Shown piece by piece: positions 42,754-52,048 of a stretch of 64,000 bases of DNA. Numbering within the stretch: position 1 is the stretch's first letter; every line of letters starts with the position of its first letter. The stretch is from Nibrella saemangeumensis (lineage in GTDB: Bacteria > Bacteroidota > Bacteroidia > Cytophagales > Spirosomataceae), in contig NZ_BAABHD010000005.1 of assembly GCF_039541915.1 (NCBI RefSeq), forward strand, positions 248,001-312,000, in the 5' to 3' direction. The notes under the pieces are model-generated. The model was not told the DNA's origin. It did no database searches and saw only the letters and a program-made list of their open reading frames with translations. A program made the translations under genes and the position numbers.

Positions 42754-43779
42754 ATGACATTACAAAACGATTTGTTGCTCCGGGCTGCGCGGGGTGAAAA
42801 AACCGAGCGGGTACCCGTTTGGCTTATGCGGCAGGCCGGCCGCATCTTACCGGAATACCGCGCCGTGCGCGAAAAAGCCGGCAGCTTTATTGCCCTGGCT
42901 ACCACGCCCGAGCTGGCTGCGGAGGTAACTATTCAGCCGGTGGACATCCTGGGTGTCGATGCCGCCATTATCTTCTCCGATATTCTGGTCGTACCCGAAG
43001 CCATGGGCCTCCCCTACGAAATGATTGAACAGCGGGGCCCGGTTTTTCCGCAGACGGTACGCTCTGCCGCCGATCTGGACCGGCTGCACATCGCCGACGC
43101 CGAAAGCGATCTGGGATACGTGCTGGAAGCGATTCGCCTGGTGAAACGGGAATTGAACGGCCGGGTGCCCCTGATCGGTTTCGCCGGGGCGCCGTTCACC
43201 ATCTTCTGCTACATGACCGAAGGAAAAGGCTCCAAAACCTTTTCGGTGGCGAAGAAACTGCTGTACACCGATCCGGAGTTTTCGCATACGCTACTCCAGA
43301 AAATAACCGACAGCACCATCGGCTACCTGAAAGCGCAGGTGCAGGCCGGTGCCAACATTGTGCAGATATTTGACTCCTGGGCGGGTATTCTCTCCCCCGA
43401 CCAATACCGCACCTATTCGCTGCCCTATATCAAGCAAATCTGCGACGCTATTACAGACGTGCCGGTTACCGTCTTCGCCAAAGGAGCTTTTTTCGCCCGG
43501 CAGGAAATCGGCCAGCTCAACTGCTCCGTCGTCGGCCTCGACTGGAACATGGACCCAACGGAATCCCGACACCTGGTGCCGAACAAAACATTGCAGGGTA
43601 ATCTCGATCCCTGTGTGCTCTACGCCAGCTTCGACCAGATACGCACGGAAGTCCGCAAAATGATTCAGGCATTCGGTACCGGGCGGTACATTGCCAATCT
43701 CGGCCACGGCGTGTATCCGGATACAGACCCCGAGAAGGTAAAATGCTTTATTGAGACGGTGAAAGAATATTCGGCGTAG
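42754..43779 (+). CDS. hemE: Uroporphyrinogen decarboxylase
   Basis: The 341-residue protein carries PVWLMRQAGRILPEYR at the N-terminus and GFAGAPFTIFCYMTEG, both UroD signatures. The catalytic Asp is in AAIIFSDILV. It removes four carboxyl groups from uroporphyrinogen III to give coproporphyrinogen III in haem synthesis. Length is normal. It is divergent from the glycosyltransferase and converges on the acetyltransferase with only 3 bases between stop codons. Confidence 0.95.
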   Translation: MTLQNDLLLRAARGEKTERVPVWLMRQAGRILPEYRAVREKAGSFIALATTPELAAEVTIQPVDILGVDAAIIFSDILVVPEAMGLPYEMIEQRGPVFPQTVRSAADLDRLHIADAESDLGYVLEAIRLVKRELNGRVPLIGFAGAPFTIFCYMTEGKGSKTFSVAKKLLYTDPEFSHTLLQKITDSTIGYLKAQVQAGANIVQIFDSWAGILSPDQYRTYSLPYIKQICDAITDVPVTVFAKGAFFARQEIGQLNCSVVGLDWNMDPTESRHLVPNKTLQGNLDPCVLYASFDQIRTEVRKMIQAFGTGRYIANLGHGVYPDTDPEKVKCFIETVKEYSA

Positions 43780-43782
43780 GTG

Positions 43783-44244
43783 CTATATGTAGGCATCCGG
43801 GTCAAACTTTTCCATGATGGTCTCGGGCTTGGCCAATTCTGTAAAGCCGAACTGTCGGTACAGGCCGTGTGCATCGCGGGTCGCCAACAGCCAGCGCCGG
43901 ATAGTCTGCAGATCGGAGTGGCTCATGATTGTTTCCATGAGCCACTTCGACAAACCTTTACCCCGGTGCGCCGGCAGCACAAATACATTGCCCAGATACG
44001 CAAACGACGTATAATTAGTGAGCACCTGCGCGTAGCCTACCTGCTGATTGCCATGGTATAGGCCGAAGTGCAGGGTAGAGCTGTCCAGTTGCTTCCGCAC
44101 AAATTCCCGGCTGATTCCTTTAGCCCAATAGGAATGATTACAAAGAAAGTCATAGATAACCTCAAACTGCAATAGATTTGGGTCCGTCGAAATACGATAC
44201 TCTCCCTGTTGCTTCTCTAAAAGCGTACTCATCTGAAGAAACAT
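43783..44244 (-). CDS. GNAT family N-acetyltransferase
   Basis: The 153-residue protein shows QVGYAQVLTNYTSFAYLGNV, then VLPAHRGKGLSKWLMETIM, the acetyl-CoA-binding R-x-x-G-x-G/A motif, and a C-terminal LYRQFGFTELAKPE. The acceptor is unknown. Start may be 44244 or the ATG at 44232. It follows the GH-A clan hydrolase gene after 20 bases, possibly in one transcript. Confidence 0.85.
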   Translation of the reverse strand: MFLQMSTLLEKQQGEYRISTDPNLLQFEVIYDFLCNHSYWAKGISREFVRKQLDSSTLHFGLYHGNQQVGYAQVLTNYTSFAYLGNVFVLPAHRGKGLSKWLMETIMSHSDLQTIRRWLLATRDAHGLYRQFGFTELAKPETIMEKFDPDAYI

Positions 44245-44264
44245 TTATCTGGCCTGCCGCACCC

Positions 44265-45707
44265 CTACCCGTAAACGTTCCGGACAACTAAGGCTACATC
44301 GCTGGCAACAGGCGGCAAATTAATCAATAAATGCGCTCCTCCGGTATGCTCTACGGTCAGCACCTCCCTGACGGCTCCGGCTACGGTATCCCAAAGTGTT
44401 ACACTATAATGGCCCATTGCCAAATTGGGTACCGAAAGGCTGACCGGCAGCGATTTTGCCATTTTGGATACCAGACCAGAACGGTCTTTCCTGTCTTTAC
44501 GCAGCAACCAGACAATCGCCTGCCGGTGGTCTCCGCAGGCAAATACGGCGAATGATGGCGAAGAGATCTGTACTTCTTCGTTCAGGTTTATCCGCCGGAA
44601 ATTCTGCCATTGAACAAGCGCTAAAAAATTAGCCAGGCTACGCTGGGCTGCGCGCATACCCCGCGTCAGGGAGTGCGGGTGCCGGTAAGGCCAGCGCATG
44701 CCGCCCCCCGCACCGCCGGAGGCAAAATGGGCCCACTGGATGTGACGGAAATATTCGTCGTCAAACGGCTCCGGATAGGTGATGTGCCGGTCCTTAAAGG
44801 CGTGGATCGGCCCGTGTTCGCTGTCAAAAAACGGCCGGTTGTCCGTAATATGGCGTAAAGCATCGCGCATAAGTTCCCCCGTCCGAATCGCTGATTTTAT
44901 AGTATCTTTTGGGTTATTAATTGTACGGGTATCGTAGAAATGGGTGCTGGCGAAATTCAGCTTCGGGTGCCGGAAAATCACATCGGCCATAGCCGGATGC
45001 TTGTCGAGCTCCGGCCCAAATACGGAAACCGTCTGCGGATGCGCCCGACCATACAAACTTATTTCCAGCGTACGGACATGATCGCTGATTTCGCTGATAA
45101 AATCGCCAAATACCCCGATGTTGTAATTTGCGTGGGCGGGGTGCAGCTCGTTCCACAAATCCCAGGCAAACAGGACACCGCTTCCGCCCCAGCGTTGAAT
45201 AGCAAACGTAAACCGCCCTTTTATGGCGTTGAGGGTATCTGGACATAGCAGCCAGCGGGAGCGGTTACTGCATGGTCCACCGTTGGCCTGGTTATAAGGG
45301 TGATGCTTCCAGTGAATCCGCATCCAAAAGGTATCAAAGGGCGTCAGCAGAATGCGCAGCCTGTACGTCTCGCAGAGCGCAAAGAGATCATCCCAAAGCC
45401 GGACCATGTTGGGTGGAAACTGGCCCGCCGGCCGCTCTATGTACCGGTGGCGGGTCTGGCTGTATTCCAGCATCAGCCGCAGGCAGGTAACGCCATGCTC
45501 CGCCAGATACGCGAGGTAAGTTTCGGCCGTCTGAACATCTTTTCGCTGGAAGAGGCCAGCAAGTTCAGGCCAGGTGATGGCGTCATTCTGCCCAATGGGT
45601 GTCCACGGCTTACCGTCTGCGGTAAAAAAGAAAGAACAGTCAGGCGTTGTCTCAACCCAGGGTAATGGCAGTTGAGACGTATAGGTTTGCAGGGAAGCAG
45701 CCTTCAT
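44265..45707 (-). CDS. GH-A clan glycoside hydrolase (GH5/mannanase-like), cytoplasmic
   Basis: The 480-residue protein has a TIM-barrel with GVTCLRLMLEYSQ, the acid/base Glu in FAWDLWNELHPAH and the nucleophile Glu in PFFDSEHGPIH. The C-terminal about 100 residues form a beta domain. There is no signal peptide. The fold and motif fit family GH5 or a relative; specificity cannot be told. The start overlaps the stop of the heptose kinase gene (TAATG at 45705-45709), so translation is coupled, an unusual partner for a hydrolase. Confidence 0.8.
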   Translation of the reverse strand: MKAASLQTYTSQLPLPWVETTPDCSFFFTADGKPWTPIGQNDAITWPELAGLFQRKDVQTAETYLAYLAEHGVTCLRLMLEYSQTRHRYIERPAGQFPPNMVRLWDDLFALCETYRLRILLTPFDTFWMRIHWKHHPYNQANGGPCSNRSRWLLCPDTLNAIKGRFTFAIQRWGGSGVLFAWDLWNELHPAHANYNIGVFGDFISEISDHVRTLEISLYGRAHPQTVSVFGPELDKHPAMADVIFRHPKLNFASTHFYDTRTINNPKDTIKSAIRTGELMRDALRHITDNRPFFDSEHGPIHAFKDRHITYPEPFDDEYFRHIQWAHFASGGAGGGMRWPYRHPHSLTRGMRAAQRSLANFLALVQWQNFRRINLNEEVQISSPSFAVFACGDHRQAIVWLLRKDRKDRSGLVSKMAKSLPVSLSVPNLAMGHYSVTLWDTVAGAVREVLTVEHTGGAHLLINLPPVASDVALVVRNVYG

Positions 45708-46723
45708 TAACTACCGATAAAAGAAACTATTTCTTTCAGGGCTTCTTCTTTCAGCCGCTGTTTGTCAATGGGTACCACGCCCACTGATTCGCAAACCAGT
45801 CCACCACCCAGATTAGAGAGTCCGGCAATAAACCGGGGCGGCATGTTCAGTGCCACACAGCAGGCAGCAATACTGATTACGGTATCACCGGCTCCGGATA
45901 CGTCGGAAATCTGGCGGACATGGGCCGGCAGCCGGTGCTGCTGTCCGTTATAGTCGATGTAAACGCCACGCTCCGACAGGGTAATTAATGCGCCTTTCAG
46001 GTTCAGCCGGGATTTTAGCTCCTCCACAGCGGCTTCAAATTCCCCATCAGCCTCCATATCAAAATCCAGCTTAAGGCCTTCTTTCAACTCCTTCAGATTA
46101 GGCTTGAACAGGCTGGCGTTTTGATACGAGAGAAAGTTTCGCTTCTTGGGGTCAACGACCGTAGGTACGCCCTGCTCGTTGGCAAACTGAGTGATTTCGG
46201 CAATGGCCGCTTTGCTCAGCACACCTTTGTCGTAATCTTCAAAGATGATGACATCACAGGTAGGAATAAGCTCTATGGCTTTGGCAATCAGTTGCCGGCA
46301 TTCTTCGTCGGTGATGTATTTATCGGTTTCGGTATCTACCCGTACTACCTGCTGAGAGCCCGCAATGATGCGTTCTTTAATGGTGGTGATGCGGGCGTCA
46401 CTGCGGATCAGACCGTCGCAGTTCAGGTTACGGTCACAGAGCTGCCCCACCAGCATATCGCCGGGGCCATCGGTACCAATAACGGAGCAGATGATGGCTT
46501 CGGCCCCCAGCGCCTGAACGTTGAGCAGCACATTACCGGCACCGCCCAGCCGCAATTCGCGACGCTGTACCGATACAACCGGAACCGGGGCTTCGGGCGA
46601 GATCCGCTCGACTTTTCCCCAGACGTAGGAGTCCAGCATCACATCGCCAATTATCAGAACACGCAGTTGGTTGAAGGCATCAAAGACTTCGTCAATGGTC
46701 ATTTTCTCCAGCACCGGACTCAT
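45707..46723 (-). CDS. rfaE1: D-glycero-beta-D-manno-heptose-7-phosphate kinase (PfkB family, RfaE domain I)
   Basis: The 338-residue protein contains LRVLIIGDVMLDSYVWG, the GGAGNVLLNVQALG substrate site and the DVSGAGDTVISI catalytic/anion-hole motif of PfkB kinases. It phosphorylates heptose 7-phosphate for LPS-core heptose. In enterobacteria this is the N-terminal half of HldE; here the cytidylyltransferase half is absent and must be a separate gene. It is coupled to the GH-A clan hydrolase by TAATG. Confidence 0.9.
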   Translation of the reverse strand: MSPVLEKMTIDEVFDAFNQLRVLIIGDVMLDSYVWGKVERISPEAPVPVVSVQRRELRLGGAGNVLLNVQALGAEAIICSVIGTDGPGDMLVGQLCDRNLNCDGLIRSDARITTIKERIIAGSQQVVRVDTETDKYITDEECRQLIAKAIELIPTCDVIIFEDYDKGVLSKAAIAEITQFANEQGVPTVVDPKKRNFLSYQNASLFKPNLKELKEGLKLDFDMEADGEFEAAVEELKSRLNLKGALITLSERGVYIDYNGQQHRLPAHVRQISDVSGAGDTVISIAACCVALNMPPRFIAGLSNLGGGLVCESVGVVPIDKQRLKEEALKEIVSFIGS

Positions 46724-46825
46724 ACTTGTAATACATTAGTACCGCAAAGAAACAAAAACCCGTCTAGATTAGCGAAAGATGAAGAGCCCGGTGAGTTAAC
46801 GGCAGATGGGGTCCATGCCGATGGG

Positions 46826-47395
46826 TCAGTCAAAATCCTCAACCTGAGCGTATACAGCAGCCAGTGTCAAATTGTATCCGATACTCTCTAACTGAACTGT
46901 GCCATCGGGGTTTTGCGAGTCCGACAACAGCCAGTGCCCGTCTATTTTCTGGTAAACTTCTATATTCACCTTTTCCGAACTGACCATGACGTATTCCTGT
47001 AGGCTTGGAATGGTGCGGTATTTCCTGAATTTCTCGCCCCGGTCATAGGCCTCCGTTCCTGGCGACAGCACTTCAATAATCAGCAGGGGATTTACAAGCG
47101 TATCTTTTTTTTCATCGGTGAAGTATTTCAGACCGGATACGATCATCAGGTCCGGATACGCGTAGGTTGTTCCATCCGGAATAAACAACCGCATATCACT
47201 ATGATAGAGGGTGCAGGGCTTCTCTTTCAGATAGTGGTGTAATTCGCCGATCAGATTACCAGTAATGATGTTGTGGTTGTTGCCGGCACCAGTCGTTACA
47301 ATAAGCTGGCCCCGGTAGTACTCATGTTTAAACAACGACCGGCGCTCCATTTCCAGATAAGCGTCCGGTGATATTAGCGTAAAGGGTTCAGACAT
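46826..47395 (-). CDS. Uma2 family protein (DUF820, PD-(D/E)XK nuclease fold)
   Basis: The 189-residue protein shows SPDAYLEMERRSLFKHEYYRG, followed by YAYPDLMIVSG and NPLLIIEVLSPGTEAYDRGEKF. The last carries the E-V-L-S and the D-R-G-x-K motif of the Uma2 fold. Members spread widely in cyanobacteria and Bacteroidota, often in many copies; the role is unknown. Acidic and lysine residues of the nuclease centre (PD, E) are intact. Confidence 0.88.
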   Translation of the reverse strand: MSEPFTLISPDAYLEMERRSLFKHEYYRGQLIVTTGAGNNHNIITGNLIGELHHYLKEKPCTLYHSDMRLFIPDGTTYAYPDLMIVSGLKYFTDEKKDTLVNPLLIIEVLSPGTEAYDRGEKFRKYRTIPSLQEYVMVSSEKVNIEVYQKIDGHWLLSDSQNPDGTVQLESIGYNLTLAAVYAQVEDFD

Positions 47396-47438
47396 AGTTT
47401 ATGCTTTATACGAAGCTATCGCTTTTCTATACAACAAA

Positions 47439-47466
47439 AAACGGGCAGGATTGCCCCTGCCCGTTT
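47439..47466 (-). terminator. Terminator of uvrA
   Basis: AAACGGGCAGG (47439-47449) pairs perfectly with CCTGCCCGTTT (47456-47466), 6-nt loop. On the minus strand it is followed by a T-run (TTTTTTGTTG). Confidence 0.88.
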
Positions 47467-47483
47467 CATTTATGCAACGGCAA

Positions 47484-50378
47484 TCAGAGCTTTTCCTTCA
47501 GAAACGCAGCCGTGTAATTGTTTTCCAGCGTGACCATCTCTTCGGGCGTTCCGGTAAAGGTCACGTAACCGCCGGCATCGCCCCCTTCCGGCCCGAGATC
47601 GATGATGTAGTCGGCGGATTTGATGATTTCGGTGTTGTGTTCGATGATAATGACACTATCCCCCTGATCGACCAGGGCGTTGATGGCTTTCAGCAATTTG
47701 CGAATGTCGTGGAAGTGCAGACCCGTGGTGGGTTCGTCGAAGATAAACAGCGTAGTACCTTTGTTGGAATTACCCTTGCTCAGGAACGACGCCAGCTTGA
47801 CCCGCTGAGCCTCTCCACCCGATAAGGTGTTGGCCGACTGGCCTAAGCCGATATAGCCCAGCCCTACCTCCTGCAAGGGCAGCAATTTCTCCACCAACTT
47901 CGGCTCAGCCTGTTTGAAGAATCCGATAGCCTCATCTACCGTCATGTCCAGAATATCGGAAATGTTCTTCTCGTGAAGCATCACCTCCAGCACTTCCTGC
48001 TTGAAGCGTTTGCCATTGCAGCCTTCGCACCGGAGGTAGATATCGGCCATGAACTGCATCTCCACCTTTACCTCACCCTCACCCTGGCAAACCTCACAGC
48101 GGCCACCCTCGACGTTGAACGAGAAGTGCGACGGCTTATAGCCCCGTGCTTTCGACACCGGCTGATCGGCCATCACCTGCCGCAGGTAATCGTAGGCTTT
48201 GATGTAAGTAACCGGGTTGGACCGGCTCGATTTCCCAATGGGGTTCTGATCGATCATTTCCACGGCCGTGATACGATCCAGACTACCGCCAAGGCTTTCG
48301 TATTTTCCGGCTTCTTCGCCGGTTTCACCCTTCAGCCGGCCCAGGGCCGGGTACAGCACCCTCCGGATGAGCGTCGACTTGCCCGACCCGCTCACACCGG
48401 TTACGACCGTCAGCGTGTTGAGCGGAAAGCGGACAGTAATATCTTTCAGGTTGTTTTCCCGCGCTCCGTTTACCTCAATAAAGCTGGTCGCCTTCCGCCG
48501 GAACTTCGGCACCGGCACCTGCTCCTTACCCGTCAGGAAGTCAATGGTGTAACTATGCAGATTACCCTGCGGCATAGTCACCTGCCGACCGCTATCTGCC
48601 GACTGTTCTCGGATGTCCTCCCACGTTCCCTGAAACATCACTTCACCACCGTTAACGCCGGCTTCGGGACCAATGTCGATGATCTGGTCGGCGGCCCGCA
48701 TCACTTCTTCTTCGTGCTCAACCACGATAACGGTGTTGCCCAGATCACGAAGCGATTCAAGTACGCTCACCAGCCGCTGGGTATCGCGGGGGTGCAGACC
48801 AATACTGGGTTCGTCCAGGATATACATAGAACCCACCAGCGCACTCCCCAGTGAGGTTGCCAGTTTGATGCGTTGGTACTCGCCACCGGAGAGGGAGTTG
48901 GTCAGCCGGTTCAGGGTCAGGTACCCCAGCCCGACGCGTTCCATGTACGCCAATCGGTTGCGGACCTCTACCAAAATTCGGTTGGCAACCTGTTGCTGGC
49001 TTGCCGGCAGTTCGAGCGTACGGAAAAACTCGGTGACTTTGGCAATCGGCATCAGCACCAGGTCCGTAATGGATTTGCCGGCCACTTTCACGTAACCGGC
49101 ATCTTTGCGCAGCCGCGAGCCCCGGCACTCCGGACAGGTGGTTTTGCCCCGGTAGCGCGACAGCATGACCCGGTATTGTACCTTGAACGTCTGGCTTTCG
49201 ACAAAATCAAAAAAAGCGTTGATACCCTGAAAGTACTGGTTACCCGTCCAGAGCAGGTTCTGCTGCTCGGGCGTGAGGTCTTTGTAAGGGCGGTGAATCG
49301 GGAAGTCGAAGCGGATGCCGTTCTTCAGCAATGGCCGCAGAAACTCCTCACTCATTTTTTCACTCCGCCAGGGTGCAATGGCCCCCTCGAACACCGACAG
49401 GTTCTTGTCCGGAAAAACCAGGTCGGGGTCGATTCCCAGTACCTTGCCGAAGCCGTCGCAGCGCCGGCAGGCTCCATACGGGTTATTGAAGGTGAAAAGG
49501 TTGACCGTCGGCTCCTCAAATACGATGCCGTCCAGTTCAAACTTATCGGAGAACGTGCGGGTTTCCTGACCAACCACATCGACCCGGCAGATGCCTTCCC
49601 CTTCGGAGAAAGCCGTTTGTATCGAATCTGAAAAACGATATTGATTATCCTCGTCCGGATTACCGTCAGCATCGAACTGAACGGCGCTGCGGTCAATCAG
49701 TATCTCCAGATCTTTGCTTTTCGCTGCGGCAGCCAATTGCTCGGCCGGGCCGTCGAGCAATTCTTCAATAAACAGCACGGACCCATCGGCAACAATGCGG
49801 GTATACCCTTTCTGGAGCAGTACTTTCAGTTCGTCGGCCAGCGCCCGGCCGGGCCGGATGTGGAGCGGGGCCATAATCATAGCCCGCTGCCCTTCGGCAA
49901 ACGAATACAGGTAGTTGACCACATCGGTCACCGTGTCTTTGCGCACCTCCCGGCCCGATACCGGCGAATAGGTAATGCCTACGCGGGCAAACAGCAGCTT
50001 GAGGTAATCATAGATCTCGGTAGAGGTACCTACGGTGGAGCGGGGATTGCGGGAGGTCACCTTCTGCTCAATGGCAATGGCTGGCGATACTCCCCGGATG
50101 TACTCGACATCGGGCTTTTCCATACGGCCCAGAAACTGGCGGGCGTAGCTGCTCAGGCTTTCGACGTACATGCGCTGCCCTTCGGCAAAAAGCGTATCGA
50201 ACGCCAGCGACGATTTGCCGGAACCCGACAGGCCCGTCAGAACAACTAATTTATTGCGTGGAATGGCAACATCAACGTTTTTAAGATTATGAACCTTGGC
50301 CCCTTTGATGATAATAAAGTGCTTGGGGTCTAGGTGGTCTACGGAGGGCAAAACTTCGGTCCCGGCAGTCTGATTCAT
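47484..50378 (-). CDS. uvrA: Excinuclease ABC subunit A
   Basis: The 964-residue protein has two ABC ATPase halves: VVLTGLSGSGKSSLAFDTLF near residue 47 and TVVTGVSGSGKSTLIRRVLY near 650. Signature motifs NSLSGGEYQRIKLA and NTLSGGEAQRVKLA, and CxxC zinc modules (CRRCDGFG, CEVCQGEG, CEGCNGKR) are intact. It recognises bulky DNA damage and loads UvrB in nucleotide excision repair. It is about 20 residues longer than the E. coli protein, within the normal range. Confidence 0.96.
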   Translation of the reverse strand: MNQTAGTEVLPSVDHLDPKHFIIIKGAKVHNLKNVDVAIPRNKLVVLTGLSGSGKSSLAFDTLFAEGQRMYVESLSSYARQFLGRMEKPDVEYIRGVSPAIAIEQKVTSRNPRSTVGTSTEIYDYLKLLFARVGITYSPVSGREVRKDTVTDVVNYLYSFAEGQRAMIMAPLHIRPGRALADELKVLLQKGYTRIVADGSVLFIEELLDGPAEQLAAAAKSKDLEILIDRSAVQFDADGNPDEDNQYRFSDSIQTAFSEGEGICRVDVVGQETRTFSDKFELDGIVFEEPTVNLFTFNNPYGACRRCDGFGKVLGIDPDLVFPDKNLSVFEGAIAPWRSEKMSEEFLRPLLKNGIRFDFPIHRPYKDLTPEQQNLLWTGNQYFQGINAFFDFVESQTFKVQYRVMLSRYRGKTTCPECRGSRLRKDAGYVKVAGKSITDLVLMPIAKVTEFFRTLELPASQQQVANRILVEVRNRLAYMERVGLGYLTLNRLTNSLSGGEYQRIKLATSLGSALVGSMYILDEPSIGLHPRDTQRLVSVLESLRDLGNTVIVVEHEEEVMRAADQIIDIGPEAGVNGGEVMFQGTWEDIREQSADSGRQVTMPQGNLHSYTIDFLTGKEQVPVPKFRRKATSFIEVNGARENNLKDITVRFPLNTLTVVTGVSGSGKSTLIRRVLYPALGRLKGETGEEAGKYESLGGSLDRITAVEMIDQNPIGKSSRSNPVTYIKAYDYLRQVMADQPVSKARGYKPSHFSFNVEGGRCEVCQGEGEVKVEMQFMADIYLRCEGCNGKRFKQEVLEVMLHEKNISDILDMTVDEAIGFFKQAEPKLVEKLLPLQEVGLGYIGLGQSANTLSGGEAQRVKLASFLSKGNSNKGTTLFIFDEPTTGLHFHDIRKLLKAINALVDQGDSVIIIEHNTEIIKSADYIIDLGPEGGDAGGYVTFTGTPEEMVTLENNYTAAFLKEKL

Positions 50379-50509
50379 TCTATAAATTTAGCAAACCCTA
50401 TCCAGTCTCTAACGGTTTTTGGCTTGATATGGTTTCCTATACGACAGGGTTTATCCAGCCCACCTGATACACATCAATCCGGGAAAACTTCCCTAAACAC
50501 GATACGCGC

Positions 50510-51139
50510 ATGACCTTTTCAGAAGAAGATATACTAAAATTAGTAATGGCCATGTTTATTGGTGGCCTCATCGGGGCCGAGCGCGAGTACCGGAGTAAAT
50601 CGGCCGGTTTCCGCACGACTATCCTGATCTGTGTAGGGTCAGCTCTGTTTACGATAGCCTCCGAAAAAATCGGCACCAGTGGCGACCGCATTGCCGCCAA
50701 TATCGTCAACGGTATCGGCTTTCTCGGGGCTGGTATCATTTATAAAGCCGAAAACCGGGTAAAAGGGCTTACTACGGCGGCCACGATCTGGTCGGTTTCG
50801 GCCCTGGGTATGTGCATCGGTGGGGGCCAGTATGACATTGCCATCATCGGCTTTGGCCTGATTCTGGGGGCCCTGCTGCTGTTATCGGGCCTGTCGCACC
50901 GGATCACCCGGCTGAATCAGACTCGTGATTATAAGGTCGTTACGCAGTACCGGAACAAAACGCTGACGAATTACGAAAAGATGTTTGAAGAATGTGGTCT
51001 GACGCCCCAGCGAGGTACCCAGCGACGCACCGGTAACGAAATTGAGGGCCACTGGCGCGTAGACGGTCCCGAGAAGAACCACGAAAAGTGCATCAAGCGG
51101 CTGCTGAGCGATCCGGAGGTAAAAGAGTTTGTATTCTGA
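50510..51139 (+). CDS. MgtC/SapB family membrane protein
   Basis: The 209-residue protein contains GLIGAEREYRSKSAGFRTTILIC and IGFLGAGIIYKAENRVKGLTTAATIW, the hallmark MgtC segments, over about four membrane helices. A cytoplasmic C-terminal domain of about 80 residues (YKVVTQYRNKTL) follows. MgtC proteins help growth at low Mg2+ and modulate ATP synthase in pathogens; the role here is unknown. It is divergent from uvrA. Confidence 0.88.
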   Translation: MTFSEEDILKLVMAMFIGGLIGAEREYRSKSAGFRTTILICVGSALFTIASEKIGTSGDRIAANIVNGIGFLGAGIIYKAENRVKGLTTAATIWSVSALGMCIGGGQYDIAIIGFGLILGALLLLSGLSHRITRLNQTRDYKVVTQYRNKTLTNYEKMFEECGLTPQRGTQRRTGNEIEGHWRVDGPEKNHEKCIKRLLSDPEVKEFVF

Positions 51140-51265
51140 CGAGGTTGAAAAAAAACCTTACTCCCTGCCAACGGTTTTGGTTAGTAAAGGGTCTTCAGAG
51201 AAGACAAATGCTATTTTGTTGTTTTTTTCGTTACTAAGGGAGCACCCAGTTTTTACAGCATAACC

Positions 51266-51907
51266 ATGAAAAATATAGGAAAACTTATACTGCTGTCAGC
51301 TTTACTGAGCAGCAGTTTGGCGTTTGCCCAGATTACCGAAGACCCCGAAGACCGCCGGGAGGCAGGACGGGAACCATTGCGCACGCAAACCCCCGAAGGA
51401 CGTCCGTTGCCGTTTGGCCAGCGCCTGCGGATTGGCGGAGGGATCAGCAGTCTTCAAATTGGTAATTCACGGATTGGCACCCCGCTCATCATTGGGATTT
51501 CGCCCGTGGTAGCGTATCAGGCTTCCGAACGGCTGATACTTGGCACGGGAGTCAATTACACCTATTATCGGTATAAGCTCAGACTACCTAACCAAACGCT
51601 GACCGACCAATTCAATCAGTTTGGCCTGCGTGGGTTTGGTATGTACGAGGTGGTGCCGAACCTGGTACCCAACCTCTTTGCCCATGTAGAGTACGAAGGC
51701 AATAACATCCGGTACGCCGATAACATAGCCCAAGAGTATCGACGTCGGTGGGTGACCGCTCCGCTCCTGGGCCTGACCTATTCGCAACGGATCGGACGGC
51801 TGGCCGGCATTAACTTATCGGCCCTGTATAACGTCAATTACAACGCGGATATCTACTCCCGGTACGTTTACGGTAGTCCCTTCGTCATACGGGTATCCTT
51901 CTTTTAA
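51266..51907 (+). CDS. Outer-membrane beta-barrel-like protein
   Basis: The 213-residue protein has a signal peptide (LILLSALLSSSLAFAQ) and a proline/arginine-rich linker. Alternating hydrophobic and polar strands follow (LRIGGGISSLQIGN, RLILGTGVNYTYYRYKLRL, LVPNLFAHVEYEGNNIRY), ending in VIRVSFF. The terminal phenylalanine suits the BAM targeting signal. It looks like a small outer-membrane barrel of unknown function. A terminator follows. Confidence 0.78.
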   Translation: MKNIGKLILLSALLSSSLAFAQITEDPEDRREAGREPLRTQTPEGRPLPFGQRLRIGGGISSLQIGNSRIGTPLIIGISPVVAYQASERLILGTGVNYTYYRYKLRLPNQTLTDQFNQFGLRGFGMYEVVPNLVPNLFAHVEYEGNNIRYADNIAQEYRRRWVTAPLLGLTYSQRIGRLAGINLSALYNVNYNADIYSRYVYGSPFVIRVSFF

Positions 51908-51924
51908 TTCGGCAAGCTTCTCCT

Positions 51925-51959
51925 GTAAAGCCGGAACGTTCAACCTGTTCCGGCTTTAC
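51925..51959 (+). terminator. Terminator after the beta-barrel gene
   Basis: GTAAAGCCGGAAC (51925-51937) pairs perfectly with GTTCCGGCTTTAC (51947-51959), 9-nt loop, followed by TTTTTT. Confidence 0.92.
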
Positions 51960-52018
51960 TTTTTTACCTGTTCAGACCCCTTATAATAAAGCTTGTTATG
52001 GTTTCCCGGCTGAAATAG

Positions 52019-52026
52019 TATTTTTG
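52019..52026 (+). promoter_or_regulatory. Probable -7 box of the MBOAT/AlgJ operon
   Basis: TATTTTTG fits TAnnTTTG, 22 bases before the ATG at 52049. A CTTG at 51992-51995 is 23 nt upstream, slightly long for this promoter class. Confidence 0.45.
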
Positions 52027-52048
52027 ACCTCGTAACCTCCCCGGCGAT

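Noticed and set aside
46826..47395. Uma2 protein as part of a restriction or defence system
   Set aside because: It stands alone between a kinase and uvrA; Uma2 genes are common singletons, so context gives no support for defence.
47973..48854. A 293-codon plus-strand frame opposite uvrA
   Set aside because: Shadow of the strongly conserved UvrA coding sequence; no domain or start signal of its own.
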